Positions 19,662-28,940 are shown, numbered from the stretch's first letter. The stretch: DNA of 64,000 bases from Rhizobium viscosum (GCF_014873945.1 NZ_JADBEC010000001.1:2676001-2740000), one strand, 5' to 3'. Notes: generated by a model not told the origin, from the sequence alone. Numbers and translations: made by a program.

Positions 19662-20861
19662 GTGAACACACTGGATTTTGACAAGAAGCCGGAAGACACC
19701 CGTGTCGTCGTCGCCATGTCTGGCGGCGTTGACAGCTCCGTCGTGGCCGGGCTTCTCAAACGCCAGGGATATGATGTGCTGGGCATCACGCTGCAGCTCT
19801 ACGATCATGGCGCTGCGGTCCACCGCGCCGGATCCTGCTGCGCGGGCCAGGATATCGACGACGCACGCCGTGTCTGCGAGACGCTCGGTATTCCGCATTA
19901 CGTGCTCGACTACGAGAAGCGGTTCCGTGAAACCGTCATCAATCCTTTTGCCGAGAGCTATGTCGCCGGCGAGACGCCGATCCCCTGCGTTGCCTGCAAC
20001 CAGACGGTCAAGTTCGCCGATCTTCTGGCGACAGCCAAGGAACTCGGCGCCGATGCGCTGGCGACCGGCCATTATATCCGCTCGCGTCCGAATCCGTCGT
20101 CCTGCAATCCCGGTCGCCGCGCGCTCTACCGACCGGCCGATGCCGATCGCGACCAGAGCTATTTCCTCTTCGCCACGACACAGGAACAGATCGACTATCT
20201 GCGTTTTCCCCTTGGTGGGCTGCCGAAGGCAGAGACCCGTCGGCTGGCCGAAGATATGGGTCTCGTCGTTGCCAAGAAGGCCGACAGCCAGGACATCTGT
20301 TTCGTGCCGCAGGGCAAATATTCAGATATCATCACCAAGCTGAAGCCGAATTCGGCTCTGGCCGGCGATATCGTTCATCTCGACGGCCGCATCCTCGGCC
20401 AGCACGAAGGCATCCTGCATTATACGATCGGCCAGCGGCGCGGCATCGGCATTGCCACAGGCGAACCGCTCTACGTCGTCTACCTCGACGCCCGCTCGCG
20501 CCGCGTCATTGTCGGTCCGAAGGAGGCGCTGGAAACGCACCGCGTCTATCTGCGCGATGTCAACTGGCTCGGCGACGAGACACTTCAGGTCGCAGCCTCG
20601 GGCGAAGGCTTTGCCTGCTACGCCAAGGTGCGCTCCACCCGCGCGCCGGCGCCTGCCGTGCTGCACATGGATGCGAGCGGCATCTATGTCGATCTGACGG
20701 TCGGTGAGGCTGGTATTGCGCCGGGCCAGGCCTGCGCGCTCTATTCGGCGCCCGGCGATGACGCCCGCGTCTTCGGCGGCGGCTTCATCGAACGTTCCGA
20801 GCGCGAGCCTGACGCGGAAGCCTCGCTAAAGGCTTTGCTTTCCAACTACGCGATGGCCTGA
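19662..20861 (+). CDS. mnmA: tRNA-specific 2-thiouridylase MnmA
   Basis: Thiolates U34 of tRNA-Lys/Glu/Gln. The 399 residues include the PP-loop SGGVDSS near residue 22, the catalytic cysteines (PCVACN, and the resolving Cys in [13 protein letters not shown]), and the RNA-binding and barrel domains ([19 protein letters not shown]). The start is GTG 19662, giving the conserved opening [21 protein letters not shown]; upstream in-frame codons read as non-conserved sequence. The gene is followed by the tRNA-Met promoter. Confidence 0.95.
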   Translation: MNTLDFDKKPEDTRVVVAMSGGVDSSVVAGLLKRQGYDVLGITLQLYDHGAAVHRAGSCCAGQDIDDARRVCETLGIPHYVLDYEKRFRETVINPFAESYVAGETPIPCVACNQTVKFADLLATAKELGADALATGHYIRSRPNPSSCNPGRRALYRPADADRDQSYFLFATTQEQIDYLRFPLGGLPKAETRRLAEDMGLVVAKKADSQDICFVPQGKYSDIITKLKPNSALAGDIVHLDGRILGQHEGILHYTIGQRRGIGIATGEPLYVVYLDARSRRVIVGPKEALETHRVYLRDVNWLGDETLQVAASGEGFACYAKVRSTRAPAPAVLHMDASGIYVDLTVGEAGIAPGQACALYSAPGDDARVFGGGFIERSEREPDAEASLKALLSNYAMA

Positions 20862-20913
20862 ACGGCCAAAAAGCGGCGCTGCGGAAAGCCCACCGTTTTT
20901 CTCCATCATGTGC

Positions 20914-20942
20914 TTGACACAAAGAGGAAGCGCACCTTATAA
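20914..20942 (+). promoter_or_regulatory. Promoter for tRNA-Met
   Basis: TTGACA, 17 bases, TTATAA. This is a near-consensus housekeeping promoter 54 bases upstream of the tRNA 5' end. Confidence 0.75.
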
Positions 20943-20995
20943 GCCGCTCATCCCACGAACCGGAAGCGCTTCGCGAACGGTATCGTTTGACCAGT

Positions 20996-21072
20996 GGCGG
21001 AGTAGCTCAGTAGGTCAGAGCAGAGGAATCATAATCCTTGTGTCGGGGGTTCAAATCCCTCCTCCGCTACCA
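20996..21072 (+). tRNA. tRNA-Met (CAT), elongator type
   Basis: A 77-nt cloverleaf. Acceptor GGCGGAG pairs with CTCCGCT (G-U at 1-72), the D stem is GCTC/GAGC, and the anticodon stem GAGGA/TCCTT surrounds the loop ATCATAA with anticodon CAT. The T stem GGGGG/CCCTC encloses TTCAAAT. CCA is encoded (21070-21072). It is read as elongator Met because the initiator features (three G-C pairs in the anticodon stem, 1-72 mismatch) are absent; a tRNA-Ile2(CAT) modified by TilS is less likely but not excluded. Confidence 0.93.
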
Positions 21073-21095
21073 CTCGTCCCCGGTCCATTCTGGAC

Positions 21096-22361
21096 ACATA
21101 GGTTACGGTTTATACCGGAGACATGGGTAACACTTTTGGCCCGAAGGGGTTTTGGAGTGGTTCGAGCCTGCATGTCTCATCATCGAAGTATCCCAAATCA
21201 TAGTCCATGAAGCTAGCCAGCCAGATATGGTCCTCGACCTGTTTGATGCCGACGGTCTGACCGGCAAAGACGAGGCTGAGATTGATCTTCTTGCGGTCGA
21301 AACAGATGCGTCCGCATGTGGTGACGGTGACGGCCTTGTCGTGAAACGGATAATCGAGGTCAGGCAGGCCAGTATAGCTGCGCGGTGACGCCGCGTAGCA
21401 CTCGGCCGGGCAATGCATGTCGAGCGCCTGGTGCGGCCGCTCATTGTTGAAGCAGTCGATGAAGTCGTCGAACTTTGCCTGCTGCTGAAGGAAGTTGGCG
21501 GCGGCTGGCTTGGTGGTCTCCAGCTTCAGAGTGAGGTGCATGCGCTCATGGCGCCCGTTCTGCTGCGGGCAGCCCGGTTTGATGCGCTCGATGTCGATGC
21601 CCAGGCGCAGCCACCAGACCGACAGCTTGCTGAGGTTGAACAGCGCGTTGGGGCTTGCGAAAGGAACCCCGTTGTCGGTGCGAATGGCGTTGGGCAGGCC
21701 AAACTCTTTGAATACGCTTTCGAATACGGTGAAGGCATAGGCTTCCTTGGTGGTCGAGAGCGCTTCGCAGGCGATCAGATAGCGACTGGCAAAGTCGGTG
21801 ATCGTCAGCGGATAGCAATAGCGCCGGTCGGCGAGCATGAACTCGCCCTTGTAGTCGGCACACCACAGCTCGTTGGGCCGACAGGAGTGGGAAAGCGCTG
21901 TCCCCGTCGCCTTGTTGCGTCGCCGCTTGCGGCGCTCGACCATGTCGTGCCGGTCGAGAACCGCATGCACCGTCGAGATCGCCGGCCTGTGCACATCCGG
22001 GTACAGCCGGGCCAACCGTTCGCGTATCTTCGGCGCACCCCAAGTCGGCTTGTCCTGCTTCAGGCGCACAATCAGCTTCTCGATTTGAAACGGAAGCTGA
22101 TTGGCATGGCGGTAAGGCCGGCGCGATCGATCCGTCAGCCCTTCCAGGCCGCTGTCGTTGTAGCGTGTGAGGATCTTGTAACCCGTCTTGCGCGAGATAT
22201 CGAACTCCCGGCAAAGCACGGCCATCTTCTCGCCGTCCAGCAGCCGGGCGATGAACTTCAGCCGCTCTTCCATGACGTTACACTCCTTCCAAGGCACCTT
22301 GCTCTCCTTGCAAAGGGCCGAAAGTGTAACCCATCTAGCCGGAATGAACTGTCACCCATCT
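21096..22361. mobile_element. IS481-family insertion sequence
   Basis: An element of about 1.27 kb holding one transposase gene. The two ends form an imperfect inverted repeat of roughly 40 bases. Reading inward, the left end is ATAGGTTACGGTTTATACCGG then ATGGGTAACACTTTTGGCC; the right end is GATGGGTGACAGTTCATTCCGG then ATGGGTTACACTTTCGGCC. It sits 24 bases beyond the tRNA-Met CCA end. I could not identify a target duplication, so the exact outer borders are approximate. Confidence 0.85.
21110..22297 (-). CDS. IS481-family transposase (DDE)
   Basis: A 395-residue, apparently intact transposase. An N-terminal helix-turn-helix (MAVLCREFDISRKTGYKILTRY) is followed by the HTH_29/HTH_32-type second domain. 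The RNase H-like rve core then supplies the DDE residues: D in LWCADYKGEF, D in IRTDNGVPF and E in QNGRHERMH. The family tail (FNNERPHQALDMHCPAECY) is present. No frameshift or internal stop is seen, so the element may still be mobile. The gene nearly fills the IS. Confidence 0.93.
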   Translation of the reverse strand: MPWKECNVMEERLKFIARLLDGEKMAVLCREFDISRKTGYKILTRYNDSGLEGLTDRSRRPYRHANQLPFQIEKLIVRLKQDKPTWGAPKIRERLARLYPDVHRPAISTVHAVLDRHDMVERRKRRRNKATGTALSHSCRPNELWCADYKGEFMLADRRYCYPLTITDFASRYLIACEALSTTKEAYAFTVFESVFKEFGLPNAIRTDNGVPFASPNALFNLSKLSVWWLRLGIDIERIKPGCPQQNGRHERMHLTLKLETTKPAAANFLQQQAKFDDFIDCFNNERPHQALDMHCPAECYAASPRSYTGLPDLDYPFHDKAVTVTTCGRICFDRKKINLSLVFAGQTVGIKQVEDHIWLASFMDYDLGYFDDETCRLEPLQNPFGPKVLPMSPV

Positions 22362-22454
22362 CTCAGGAAGGGCACCCGAAATCGAAACTATCAGTGCATG
22401 CTCGTCGCGCAGGCGATATAATTTTGTCGGAAGACGCTTCGCCACCGGGAGGGC

Positions 22455-22709
22455 ATGATGAAATATGCTGCTGTCGCAATTCTTCTTCTCGCCGCCGCCT
22501 GCAGCACGACGACGGAAGACCAGCCTATCCCGGGTAGTCTGACCTACGGCGGCAAGGTTATCCACTCGCCCTACAAGCCCGGCACCGTGGTTAAACACAC
22601 CTTCCTTGGCGACTTCGGCCTGCGTCAGTTCGAACGGTATGTCGTCCAGCCCGATGGCACGCTCAAGCTTGCTTCGCGTATCGAAAGCGAGGATTTCCTC
22701 TGGGATTGA
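22455..22709 (+). CDS. Small lipoprotein, hypothetical
   Basis: An 84-residue predicted lipoprotein with signal peptide and lipobox (ILLLAAACS, Cys about residue 17). The mature part is about 67 residues and mostly beta-like and polar (GSLTYGGKVIHSPYKPGTVVKHTF, FERYVVQPDGTLKLASR). A GGGAGGG ribosome site precedes the ATG; a second ATG follows directly at 22458. It lies just outside the IS element. The function is unknown, and I recognise no domain. Confidence 0.68.
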   Translation: MMKYAAVAILLLAAACSTTTEDQPIPGSLTYGGKVIHSPYKPGTVVKHTFLGDFGLRQFERYVVQPDGTLKLASRIESEDFLWD

Positions 22710-22748
22710 GCAGAGGGCTTTTCGAATGCCGTCGCTGATGCTCCCATG

Positions 22749-22762
22749 TTGACCTCAGTCAA
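22749..22762. promoter_or_regulatory. FixK/FNR box upstream of the universal stress protein
   Basis: TTGAC-CTCA-GTCAA is a perfect dyad of the FixK/FNR type (TTGA-N6-TCAA). If the site centres at -41.5, transcription would start near 22797, with TTGAAT (22784-22789) at the -10 position and the usp ATG 33 bases further on. Confidence 0.72.
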
Positions 22763-22829
22763 GGCAGAGGATTACGATTGGTGTTGAATTCCTTCCTCAC
22801 GTGAATTCAGCCAGCAGAACGGATTTCCC

Positions 22830-23267
22830 ATGTACAATCGCATATTGCTGCCCACCGACGGTTCGGAACTTTCCGCCCGGGGTGTCGATCATGGGCTCGC
22901 GCTTGCCAAGGCACTCAACCTTCCCGTGACTGTCGTCAGCGTCATCGTGCCGCTGACCGGTTTCGCGCTGCAGGGGATCGTCCAGGCTGAGGCGATGGAC
23001 AGCTATAATGAAGGGCGCCGGAAAGAGATCGAGGATCTGGAAAAGATCATCGGTGAAAAAGCGAAGAGCGCGGGCGTCGTCGCCGACTTCGTCAGCAAGG
23101 TGCATCTTTCGCCGGCAGTCGCCATTCTGGAAACAGCAGCAGAGCGGAGCTGCGGCCTGATCGTTATTTCCTCGCATGGCCGCCGCGGGATCTCGAGGCT
23201 CATGCTCGGCAGCCAGACGTCCGAGGTCCTTTCGGAGGCGGGTATCCCGGTGCTGGTCGTAAAGTAG
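22830..23267 (+). CDS. Universal stress protein, UspA family
   Basis: A 145-residue single-domain Usp. It starts MYNRILLPTDGSELSARGVDHGLALA and ends with the ATP-binding signature G-x2-G-x9-G-S (SSHGRRGISRLMLGSQTSEVL) and PVLVVK, so it is the nucleotide-binding type. Such proteins support survival under stress or low oxygen; in rhizobia several are in FixK/FnrN regulons. A perfect FixK-type box lies at 22749, arguing for micro-oxic induction. It stands alone and faces a minus-strand gene. Confidence 0.93.
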   Translation: MYNRILLPTDGSELSARGVDHGLALAKALNLPVTVVSVIVPLTGFALQGIVQAEAMDSYNEGRRKEIEDLEKIIGEKAKSAGVVADFVSKVHLSPAVAILETAAERSCGLIVISSHGRRGISRLMLGSQTSEVLSEAGIPVLVVK

Positions 23268-23272
23268 GCGGC

Positions 23273-23527
23273 TCAGTTCTCCGTTGGCGCGGCAAGGGAT
23301 GCTACGTGCTCGGAGGTGCGATCTGCCGTTTTGGTGGACACCGCTCCGCTTTTCTCGTGGCCGTCATCGCCTTCGTCAGGGTCACCCGCTGTCGGCGTCA
23401 TGTAGAAGGCCAGCATTTCCTCCAGGCGGGAGGTGGTGAGGCTGGTGGCGAAACCCTTCATGGTCTTCCTCGGCGGTGTTTCCAGTCGTGGAATTTCATA
23501 GCCTACGTTCCGGCTCATCCGGAACAT
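23273..23527 (-). CDS. Possible small hypothetical protein
   Basis: An 84-residue frame between usp and the LysR gene, beginning MFRMSRNVGYEIPRLETPPRK and continuing TMKGFATSLTTSRLEEMLAFYMTP, then an acidic/polar tail (DPDEGDDGHEKSGAVSTKTAD). The N-terminal half looks like a real amphipathic protein segment. There is no clear ribosome site, and an ATG at 23518 is an alternative start. The 250 bases would otherwise be empty, so I list it with modest confidence; I do not recognise a family. Confidence 0.42.
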   Translation of the reverse strand: MFRMSRNVGYEIPRLETPPRKTMKGFATSLTTSRLEEMLAFYMTPTAGDPDEGDDGHEKSGAVSTKTADRTSEHVASLAAPTEN

Positions 23528-23565
23528 GGGGCCGAAGGTTGTCACCAACTTTCGAAAATCCCCAT

Positions 23566-24468
23566 CTAGTGGCTGATAAGTTCGAGGCAGAATTCGATAA
23601 AGGCGTTGACCTTTGCCGGCACGTGATGCCGGGAGGGATGGACTGCGTAAAGCGGGAAGGTCTCGCCAGGCCAGTCTGGATAGAGCTCTACAAGGCGTCC
23701 TTCGGCAAGCAGGTCCTTGACGCTGAGGGCAAGCACCTGGGCGATGCCGGCACCTGCAAGGCAGGCATCGAGCATCGTGCCGGGGTCGCTCATCAGAAGC
23801 GGACCACGGGCGTCGAGCGGCACGATCTTCTTGCCCCTGTGCAGCTCCCATTCGAAAGTCCGGCCGGTCAGTGGATCGCGGAACTGGATGCAGGAGTGGC
23901 TGGCGATTTCGGCAGGTGTTCTCGGCGTGCCGTGCTCGGTGAGATAGGCAGGTGCGGCGACCGTGAGGACGCGTGTTTCCATCAATTTGCGGGCGATGCG
24001 CGACGAGTTCGGCTGCTGGCCGAAGCGGATGGCGATATCAATGCCGTCGGCGACGAGATCACTCATCAGGTCGCGGGTTATCAATTCGAGTTCGAGCGCC
24101 GGATAGCGGGTCAAGAACTGCTTCAGATGCGGCGCCAGCACCATGCGGGAGAAGATCGGATCGACATCGACGCGCAGGCGGCCGAGCGCGGTCAGAGACG
24201 CACCTGATGCAAGGGTCGCGGCTTCCTCGATGCCATCGAGATGCGGAGCGACCTGTTCGTAGAAACGGGCGCCTTCGTCTGTCAGCCGTACCGACCGGGT
24301 GGTGCGGTCGAGCAGGCGCACGCCAACGCGGGCCTCCAGCCTCGATATGGCCCGGCTGACACCGGAGGCTGAAAGGCCAAGCGCATCGGCGGCCCTGACG
24401 AAGCTGCCGCTTTCGACGACTGCGGCGAGCGTGCTGACACCGGAAAGCAGGCGGCCATCGAATGCCAT
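23566..24468 (-). CDS. LysR family transcriptional regulator
   Basis: A 300-residue regulator of the CrgA/AaeR-like branch. The N-terminal winged helix (LLSGVSTLAAVVESGSFVRAADALGLSASGVSRAISRLEARVGVRLLDRTTRSVRLTDEG) and the substrate-binding domain ending PAKVNAFIEFCLELI are complete. It is divergent from the membrane-anchored protein at 24627; the gap holds a TGATATCA palindrome (24484-24491). No obvious catabolic or transport partner lies beside it, so the target is not evident. Confidence 0.87.
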   Translation of the reverse strand: MAFDGRLLSGVSTLAAVVESGSFVRAADALGLSASGVSRAISRLEARVGVRLLDRTTRSVRLTDEGARFYEQVAPHLDGIEEAATLASGASLTALGRLRVDVDPIFSRMVLAPHLKQFLTRYPALELELITRDLMSDLVADGIDIAIRFGQQPNSSRIARKLMETRVLTVAAPAYLTEHGTPRTPAEIASHSCIQFRDPLTGRTFEWELHRGKKIVPLDARGPLLMSDPGTMLDACLAGAGIAQVLALSVKDLLAEGRLVELYPDWPGETFPLYAVHPSRHHVPAKVNAFIEFCLELISH

Positions 24469-24573
24469 GGATCACTCCTGATTTGATATCATTGATGATG
24501 TTGGGGAAGTGCAGCCTGGTCAAGAACGTCGGCACCTTATCGCTGCGCGTACGGATCCAAAAACCGGCTCGAT

Positions 24574-24598
24574 GGAACATCTTCCCGCCAATTTGGTT
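24574..24598 (+). promoter_or_regulatory. Weak EcfG-type promoter candidate
   Basis: GGAAC, 16 bases, GGTT: one mismatch from the EcfG/RpoE2 general-stress consensus (GGAAC-N16/17-CGTT), 29 bases before the start at 24627. Suggestive only. Confidence 0.3.
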
Positions 24599-24626
24599 TC
24601 TACCGCACAGATTGGAGGATCAAGCG

Positions 24627-25013
24627 ATGACCCAATATGGTGACGACAAGAACCGAACTGTGGATGAGAATACAGGCATGCCGCTCGGGCAGGCATCCTA
24701 TGAAGAGGAAAAAACGCTTGCCGATGAGCGGCGCAGCGTTTCTCTCTGGGGTGTGCTGGCAGCCGGCATTCTGGTCATTCTGATCGCTGCGGTGAGCTTT
24801 GCCATCTGGCCGGGCACGACCACAGAACCGGGTTCGACTGCGTCCACGACGCCCAATGCGATCAACGGGCAGTCTTCGGGTGCCGGTACTTCAGACAGCA
24901 ACCCGGCGACCGGCTCCATCAAGCCGCTGGAACCGACAGACCGCAACGCGACGCCTGACGGCAGCGTGCCGACGGCCCCCACCGCACCAAGCGGCACCCA
25001 GAACGGCCAGTAG
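24627..25013 (+). CDS. Single-pass membrane protein with Pro/Thr/Ser-rich tail, hypothetical
   Basis: A 128-residue protein. A charged cytoplasmic N-terminus (about 1-37, DDKNRTVDENTGMPLGQASYEEE) precedes one transmembrane helix (about 40-62, LWGVLAAGILVILIAAVSFAIW). A periplasmic low-complexity tail rich in Thr, Ser, Pro, Gly and Asn follows. A TTGGAGGAT ribosome site supports the ATG at 24627. No enzymatic domain is visible. A possible stress-type promoter lies upstream and a strong terminator downstream, so it is a single-gene unit. Confidence 0.65.
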   Translation: MTQYGDDKNRTVDENTGMPLGQASYEEEKTLADERRSVSLWGVLAAGILVILIAAVSFAIWPGTTTEPGSTASTTPNAINGQSSGAGTSDSNPATGSIKPLEPTDRNATPDGSVPTAPTAPSGTQNGQ

Positions 25014-25035
25014 TTTTACATCATGGCTGGGGGAA

Positions 25036-25064
25036 GGGCCGCGCGGTTACCACGCGGCCCTTTT
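25036..25064 (+). terminator. Terminator between the membrane protein gene and phosphoketolase
   Basis: GGGCCGCG/CGCGGCCC stem (25036-25043 and 25053-25060) followed by TTTT. It lies between convergent genes. Confidence 0.85.
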
Positions 25065-25084
25065 CATACTACATGGCATCCTTT

Positions 25085-27472
25085 TCAGGCGGCGCGCCAT
25101 TTCCAGTTGCGCACGTCAGGCATGTCCTCGCCATATTCGCGGACATAGGCATGATGCTCAACGAGCTTGGCTCTCAGGCTTTCCAACACGTCAGGCACTT
25201 TCGCCTTCAGGCCCGGAACGCGCTCGATCGCCTCAATGGCGAGATGGAAGCGGTCGAGCTCGTTGAGCACCGTCATGTCGAAGGGGGTGGTCGTCGTACC
25301 CTCTTCGATGAAGCCGCGCACATGGATGTTGCGGTGGTTGGTGCGCTTATAGGTCAGCCGGTGGATGAGGTAGGGATAGCCGTGATAGGCGAAGATCACC
25401 GGCCTGTCCGTTGTGAAGATAGCGTCGAAGGCCTCGTCCGTCAGTCCATGCGGGTGTTGATCCTGCGATTGCAGGGCGAGAAGATCGACCACGTTGACAG
25501 TGCGGATCTTCAGCTCCGGAATATGCCGGTGCAGCAGATCGACCGCGGCGAGCGTTTCCATAGTCGGCACGTCACCGGCGCAGGCCATGACGACATCGGG
25601 CGCGACCGTATCGTCCTCGTGGCTCGCCCAATCCCAGATGCCGATACCAGTCTCGCAATGTTTTACCGCCTCGTCCATCGTCAGCCATTGCGGCTCCGGC
25701 TGCTTGCCGGCGACGATGACGTTGATGCGGTCATAGGTCTTCAGGCAATGGTCGCCGACCCACAGCAGAGTGTTGGCATCCGGCGGCAGGTAAATGCGGA
25801 CGATATCGGCCTTCTTGTTGGCGACGAGATCGACGAAGCCGGGATCCTGATGCGAGAAGCCGTTATGGTCCTGCCGCCAGACATGCGAGGTCAAGAGATA
25901 GTTGAGCGAGGAAATCGGCCTCCTCCACTGCAGTTCGCGGGTCACCTTCAGCCACTTGGCGTGCTGGTTGAACATGGAATCGATGATGTGGATGAAGGCC
26001 TCGTAGCAGGAAAACAGGCCATGCCGGCCGGTCAACAGGTAGCCTTCCAGCCATCCCTGGCAAAGATGTTCGCTCAGCACTTCCATGACGCGGCCGTCGC
26101 TGGCGAGGTTCACGTCATAGGGTTCGATCTTCTCCATCCAGACGCGATCGGTGACCTCAAAGACACTGCCGAGGCGGTTTGATTCCGTTTCGTCGGGGCC
26201 GAAAATGCGAAAGTTCGCGTTAGCTTCATTGAGCTTCATCGTATCGCGCAGGTAATGGCCGAGGATTTCGGTGGATTGCACCATCTCAGCGCCCCGTTTT
26301 TCTACCTTTACCTCATAGGTGCGGATATCGGGCGCGATCAGTTCCTTGCGCAGCAGACCGCCGTTGGCGTGTGGATTGGCACCCATGCGGCGTTTGCCTG
26401 AAGGGGCCAGTGCCCGCAGTTCAGGCTTCAATCTGCCCGAGGCATCGAAGAGGTCTTCGGGATCGTAACCGCGCATCCAGTCTTCGAGGATTTTCCGGTG
26501 TCCGTCGTTCTCCCGGCAATTGGAAACCGGCACCTGATGGGCGCGCCAGAAGCCTTCGACCTTTTTGCCATCCACTTCCTTCGGGCCAGTCCAACCCTTG
26601 GGGCTGCGCAGCACGATCATTGGCCAGCGCGGGCAGGCCTGCGGCGGCGTGCCATCGCGGGCTTCCTTCTGAATGGCGCGGATGCGGTCGAAGATCTTGT
26701 CGAAGGTTGCGGCCATCTGCTGGTGCATCCTTGCCGGCTCGTGGCCTTCGACGAAGAAGGGCTCATAGCCATAACCTTCGAACAAATGCGTCAGATCTTC
26801 GTCGCTCGCCCGACCAAGGATGGTCGGATTGGCGATCTTGTAGCCGTTGAGATGCAGGATCGGCAGCACGGCGCCGTCGCGGGCCGGATTAAGGAACTTG
26901 TTGGAATGCCAGCTTGCCGCCAGCGGGCCGGTCTCAGCCTCGCCATCGCCGATGACGCAGGCGACGATCAGATCGGGATTGTCGAAGGCTGCGCCATAGG
27001 CATGGACGAGCGCATAGCCGAGTTCACCGCCCTCGTGGATGGAGCCGGGCGTTTCCGGCGCTGCATGGCTCGGGATGCCGCCGGGGAAGGAGAACTGGCG
27101 GAAGAGCTTGCGCAAGCCGTCCTCGGTCTCGGCGATATCGGGATAGATCTCGCTGTAGATACCTTCGAGATAGGTATTGGCGACCATGCCCGGCCCGCCG
27201 TGGCCGGGACCGCACATATAGATGACGTCGAGATCGCGGGTGCGGATGACGCGGTTCAGATGCGCATAGATGAAGTTGAGGCCGGGCGTGGTACCCCAGT
27301 GGCCGAGCAGGCGAGGCTTGATATGTTCGGGTTTCAGGGGCTGGCGCAGGAGGGGATTGGACAGGAGATAGATTTGCCCGACCGAGAGATAATTGGCTGC
27401 GCGCCAGTAACGGTCGATGAGCGTAAGTTCGGTGTCGGAAAGAACTGCTGGAGTCGAGACATGCTTTTCCAT
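25085..27472 (-). CDS. xfp: Xylulose-5-phosphate/fructose-6-phosphate phosphoketolase
   Basis: TPP enzyme (795 residues) cleaving xylulose-5-P (and possibly fructose-6-P) with phosphate to acetyl-phosphate plus glyceraldehyde-3-P (or erythrose-4-P). The phosphoketolase signatures are present: [36 protein letters not shown], and TPP-binding [19 protein letters not shown]. The ATG at 27472 (MEKHVSTP) has GGGAG upstream and is preferred to an earlier in-frame start. acetate kinase lies directly upstream on the same strand, making a phosphoketolase-AckA route that yields ATP. An FNR-type box with a fitting -10 suggests an oxygen-regulated promoter of its own. Confidence 0.95.
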   Translation of the reverse strand: MEKHVSTPAVLSDTELTLIDRYWRAANYLSVGQIYLLSNPLLRQPLKPEHIKPRLLGHWGTTPGLNFIYAHLNRVIRTRDLDVIYMCGPGHGGPGMVANTYLEGIYSEIYPDIAETEDGLRKLFRQFSFPGGIPSHAAPETPGSIHEGGELGYALVHAYGAAFDNPDLIVACVIGDGEAETGPLAASWHSNKFLNPARDGAVLPILHLNGYKIANPTILGRASDEDLTHLFEGYGYEPFFVEGHEPARMHQQMAATFDKIFDRIRAIQKEARDGTPPQACPRWPMIVLRSPKGWTGPKEVDGKKVEGFWRAHQVPVSNCRENDGHRKILEDWMRGYDPEDLFDASGRLKPELRALAPSGKRRMGANPHANGGLLRKELIAPDIRTYEVKVEKRGAEMVQSTEILGHYLRDTMKLNEANANFRIFGPDETESNRLGSVFEVTDRVWMEKIEPYDVNLASDGRVMEVLSEHLCQGWLEGYLLTGRHGLFSCYEAFIHIIDSMFNQHAKWLKVTRELQWRRPISSLNYLLTSHVWRQDHNGFSHQDPGFVDLVANKKADIVRIYLPPDANTLLWVGDHCLKTYDRINVIVAGKQPEPQWLTMDEAVKHCETGIGIWDWASHEDDTVAPDVVMACAGDVPTMETLAAVDLLHRHIPELKIRTVNVVDLLALQSQDQHPHGLTDEAFDAIFTTDRPVIFAYHGYPYLIHRLTYKRTNHRNIHVRGFIEEGTTTTPFDMTVLNELDRFHLAIEAIERVPGLKAKVPDVLESLRAKLVEHHAYVREYGEDMPDVRNWKWRAA

Positions 27473-27504
27473 GGATTTCTCCCGTTTAAACTTGTTCAAC
27501 GTCA

Positions 27505-27545
27505 ATTCTAGCTGATGGCGCCGGCATGCCCTTGATCTGGATCAT
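27505..27545 (-). promoter_or_regulatory. FixK/FNR-type promoter for xfp
   Basis: TTGAT-CTGG-ATCAT (27532-27545) matches the FNR/FixK dyad at 9 of 10 positions. On the minus strand, TAGAAT (27510-27505) falls where the -10 should be if the box centres at -41.5, giving a start near 27497 and a 25-base leader. The box overlaps the last bases of ackA. Confidence 0.6.
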
Positions 27546-28720
27546 CAGGCGCGAAGAATTGAGAGCGCCTCCTGCGCTATGATCTGTTCCTCGTCGGTGG
27601 CAATGACATGCGCCGTTATGCGGCTTGCAGGTGTCGTGATCGTGAAGCCGTTGGCGGCATTCGCCTTTTCGTCGACCGCGAGGCCGAGCCAGCTCAAGCG
27701 CTGGAGGACTGCTGCACGGATCTGCGGCTGATGCTCGCCTATGCCGGCCGTGAAGACTATAGCGTCGAGCCCGCCGAGCGTCACCGACATGCGGCCGATC
27801 TCGCCTGCGATGCGCAATGTGAAGAGCTCGAGCGCCTCTTGGGCTTCTGCGCGGCTATCCTCGAGAAGATCGCGGGTATCGGCATTGATGCCGGAAACGC
27901 CGAGCAGGCCGGAGCGATGGTAGAGCAAATCTTCCACCTGATCGGCGGACTGCTTCTTTTGCTGCAGCAGATGGAGGATCACGCCGGGATCGAGCCAGCC
28001 CGGTCGGGTCGCCATGGGAATGCCGTCGAGCGTCGAAAAGCCCATGCTGCAATCGCGGCTGACACCCTTTTCCAGGGCGCAGAGACTCGCGCCGCTACCG
28101 AGATGCGCGGCGACGATTTTCGGCTTGTTCGATAGCCTGCGGCTCACCTCGCCGGCGATGAATTTGTAGGAGAGGCCGTGAAAGCCGTAGCGCTTGATGC
28201 CCTCGTCGTGGAGTGCACGAGGGATGGCGAAGCGGCGGACGAGATCGGTCTGCGTGGCGTGGAAGGCGGTATCGAAGGATGCTGTTTGCGCAAGGTGTGG
28301 CCGCAGGTGCTTCAGGGCGCGGATGAAGCGGAGCGCCTGCGGCTGGTGAAGGGGTGCGAGCGGCGTGAGTGCGCCGATCGCCTCGATCGCGGCAATATCG
28401 AGGGCCGTTGCTTCGATGAAGTCATCGCCGCCGTGAACGACGCGGTGACCTGCCGCACGAACGGCATCGATATCGAAATGCTCCGAGAGCAGCTTGAACG
28501 TTTCGTCGATGACGGCGTGCAGATCGTCGGTAGGCTCGGCCTTCAGCGGCGTTTCAAATGTCTGCGAGTCTTCCGTGAGACTGAAGGCGAGCGGTTCAGA
28601 ACGGAAGTCGATCACGCCTTTGCCGATGCGGCGCACTTTTGCATTCTCGATCGCGAAGATGCCGATCTTCACCGTCGACGAGCCGGCATTGAAGGTCAGG
28701 AGAAGGTCGGTCGAAGGCAT
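27545..28720 (-). CDS. ackA: Acetate kinase AckA
   Basis: A 391-residue ASKHA-fold kinase interconverting acetyl-phosphate + ADP and acetate + ATP. Signatures: LLLTFNAGSSTVKIGIF (catalytic Asn), AGHRVVHGG, FDTAFHATQ, RYGFHGLSYKFIAGE, VAAHLGSGASLCALEKG and VFTAGIGEHQPQIR. The ATG at 28720 is preferred; an upstream in-frame TTG at 28741 would add seven residues. It is the first gene of the ackA-xfp pair (72-base spacer) and would use the acetyl-phosphate made by Xfp. No phosphotransacetylase is nearby. Confidence 0.95.
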   Translation of the reverse strand: MPSTDLLLTFNAGSSTVKIGIFAIENAKVRRIGKGVIDFRSEPLAFSLTEDSQTFETPLKAEPTDDLHAVIDETFKLLSEHFDIDAVRAAGHRVVHGGDDFIEATALDIAAIEAIGALTPLAPLHQPQALRFIRALKHLRPHLAQTASFDTAFHATQTDLVRRFAIPRALHDEGIKRYGFHGLSYKFIAGEVSRRLSNKPKIVAAHLGSGASLCALEKGVSRDCSMGFSTLDGIPMATRPGWLDPGVILHLLQQKKQSADQVEDLLYHRSGLLGVSGINADTRDLLEDSRAEAQEALELFTLRIAGEIGRMSVTLGGLDAIVFTAGIGEHQPQIRAAVLQRLSWLGLAVDEKANAANGFTITTPASRITAHVIATDEEQIIAQEALSILRA

Positions 28721-28940
28721 TTGCTTGATGTTCCCCGGCAAGTGTGACGATCAACGAACTTAGCGTCATCGCGCTCGGTGGGAAGCCTCTCCTATCTCGG
28801 TGAGCAATTTTTGGTTGTCGATTTCGGTCTTCGGAAGATGCCGGGCGAGGGATGACGCACGAATGGTCGCGTCATGAGAGCTTCACGCTGGAGATTTATT
28901 AACAAATGGCAATTTTGCAAATGGAACAAGGAACTATGCC

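Noticed and set aside
20996..21072. tRNA-Met as an integration (att) site for a genomic island
   Set aside because: No second copy of the tRNA 3' end, no integrase and no island genes appear downstream; only an IS element is present.
28742..28940. Possible Pho box upstream of the PiT transporter gene
   Set aside because: CGTCAT and CTTCAC near 28870 only loosely resemble PhoB half-sites, and the spacing does not fit two tandem 7-mers. I would not call a PhoB site.
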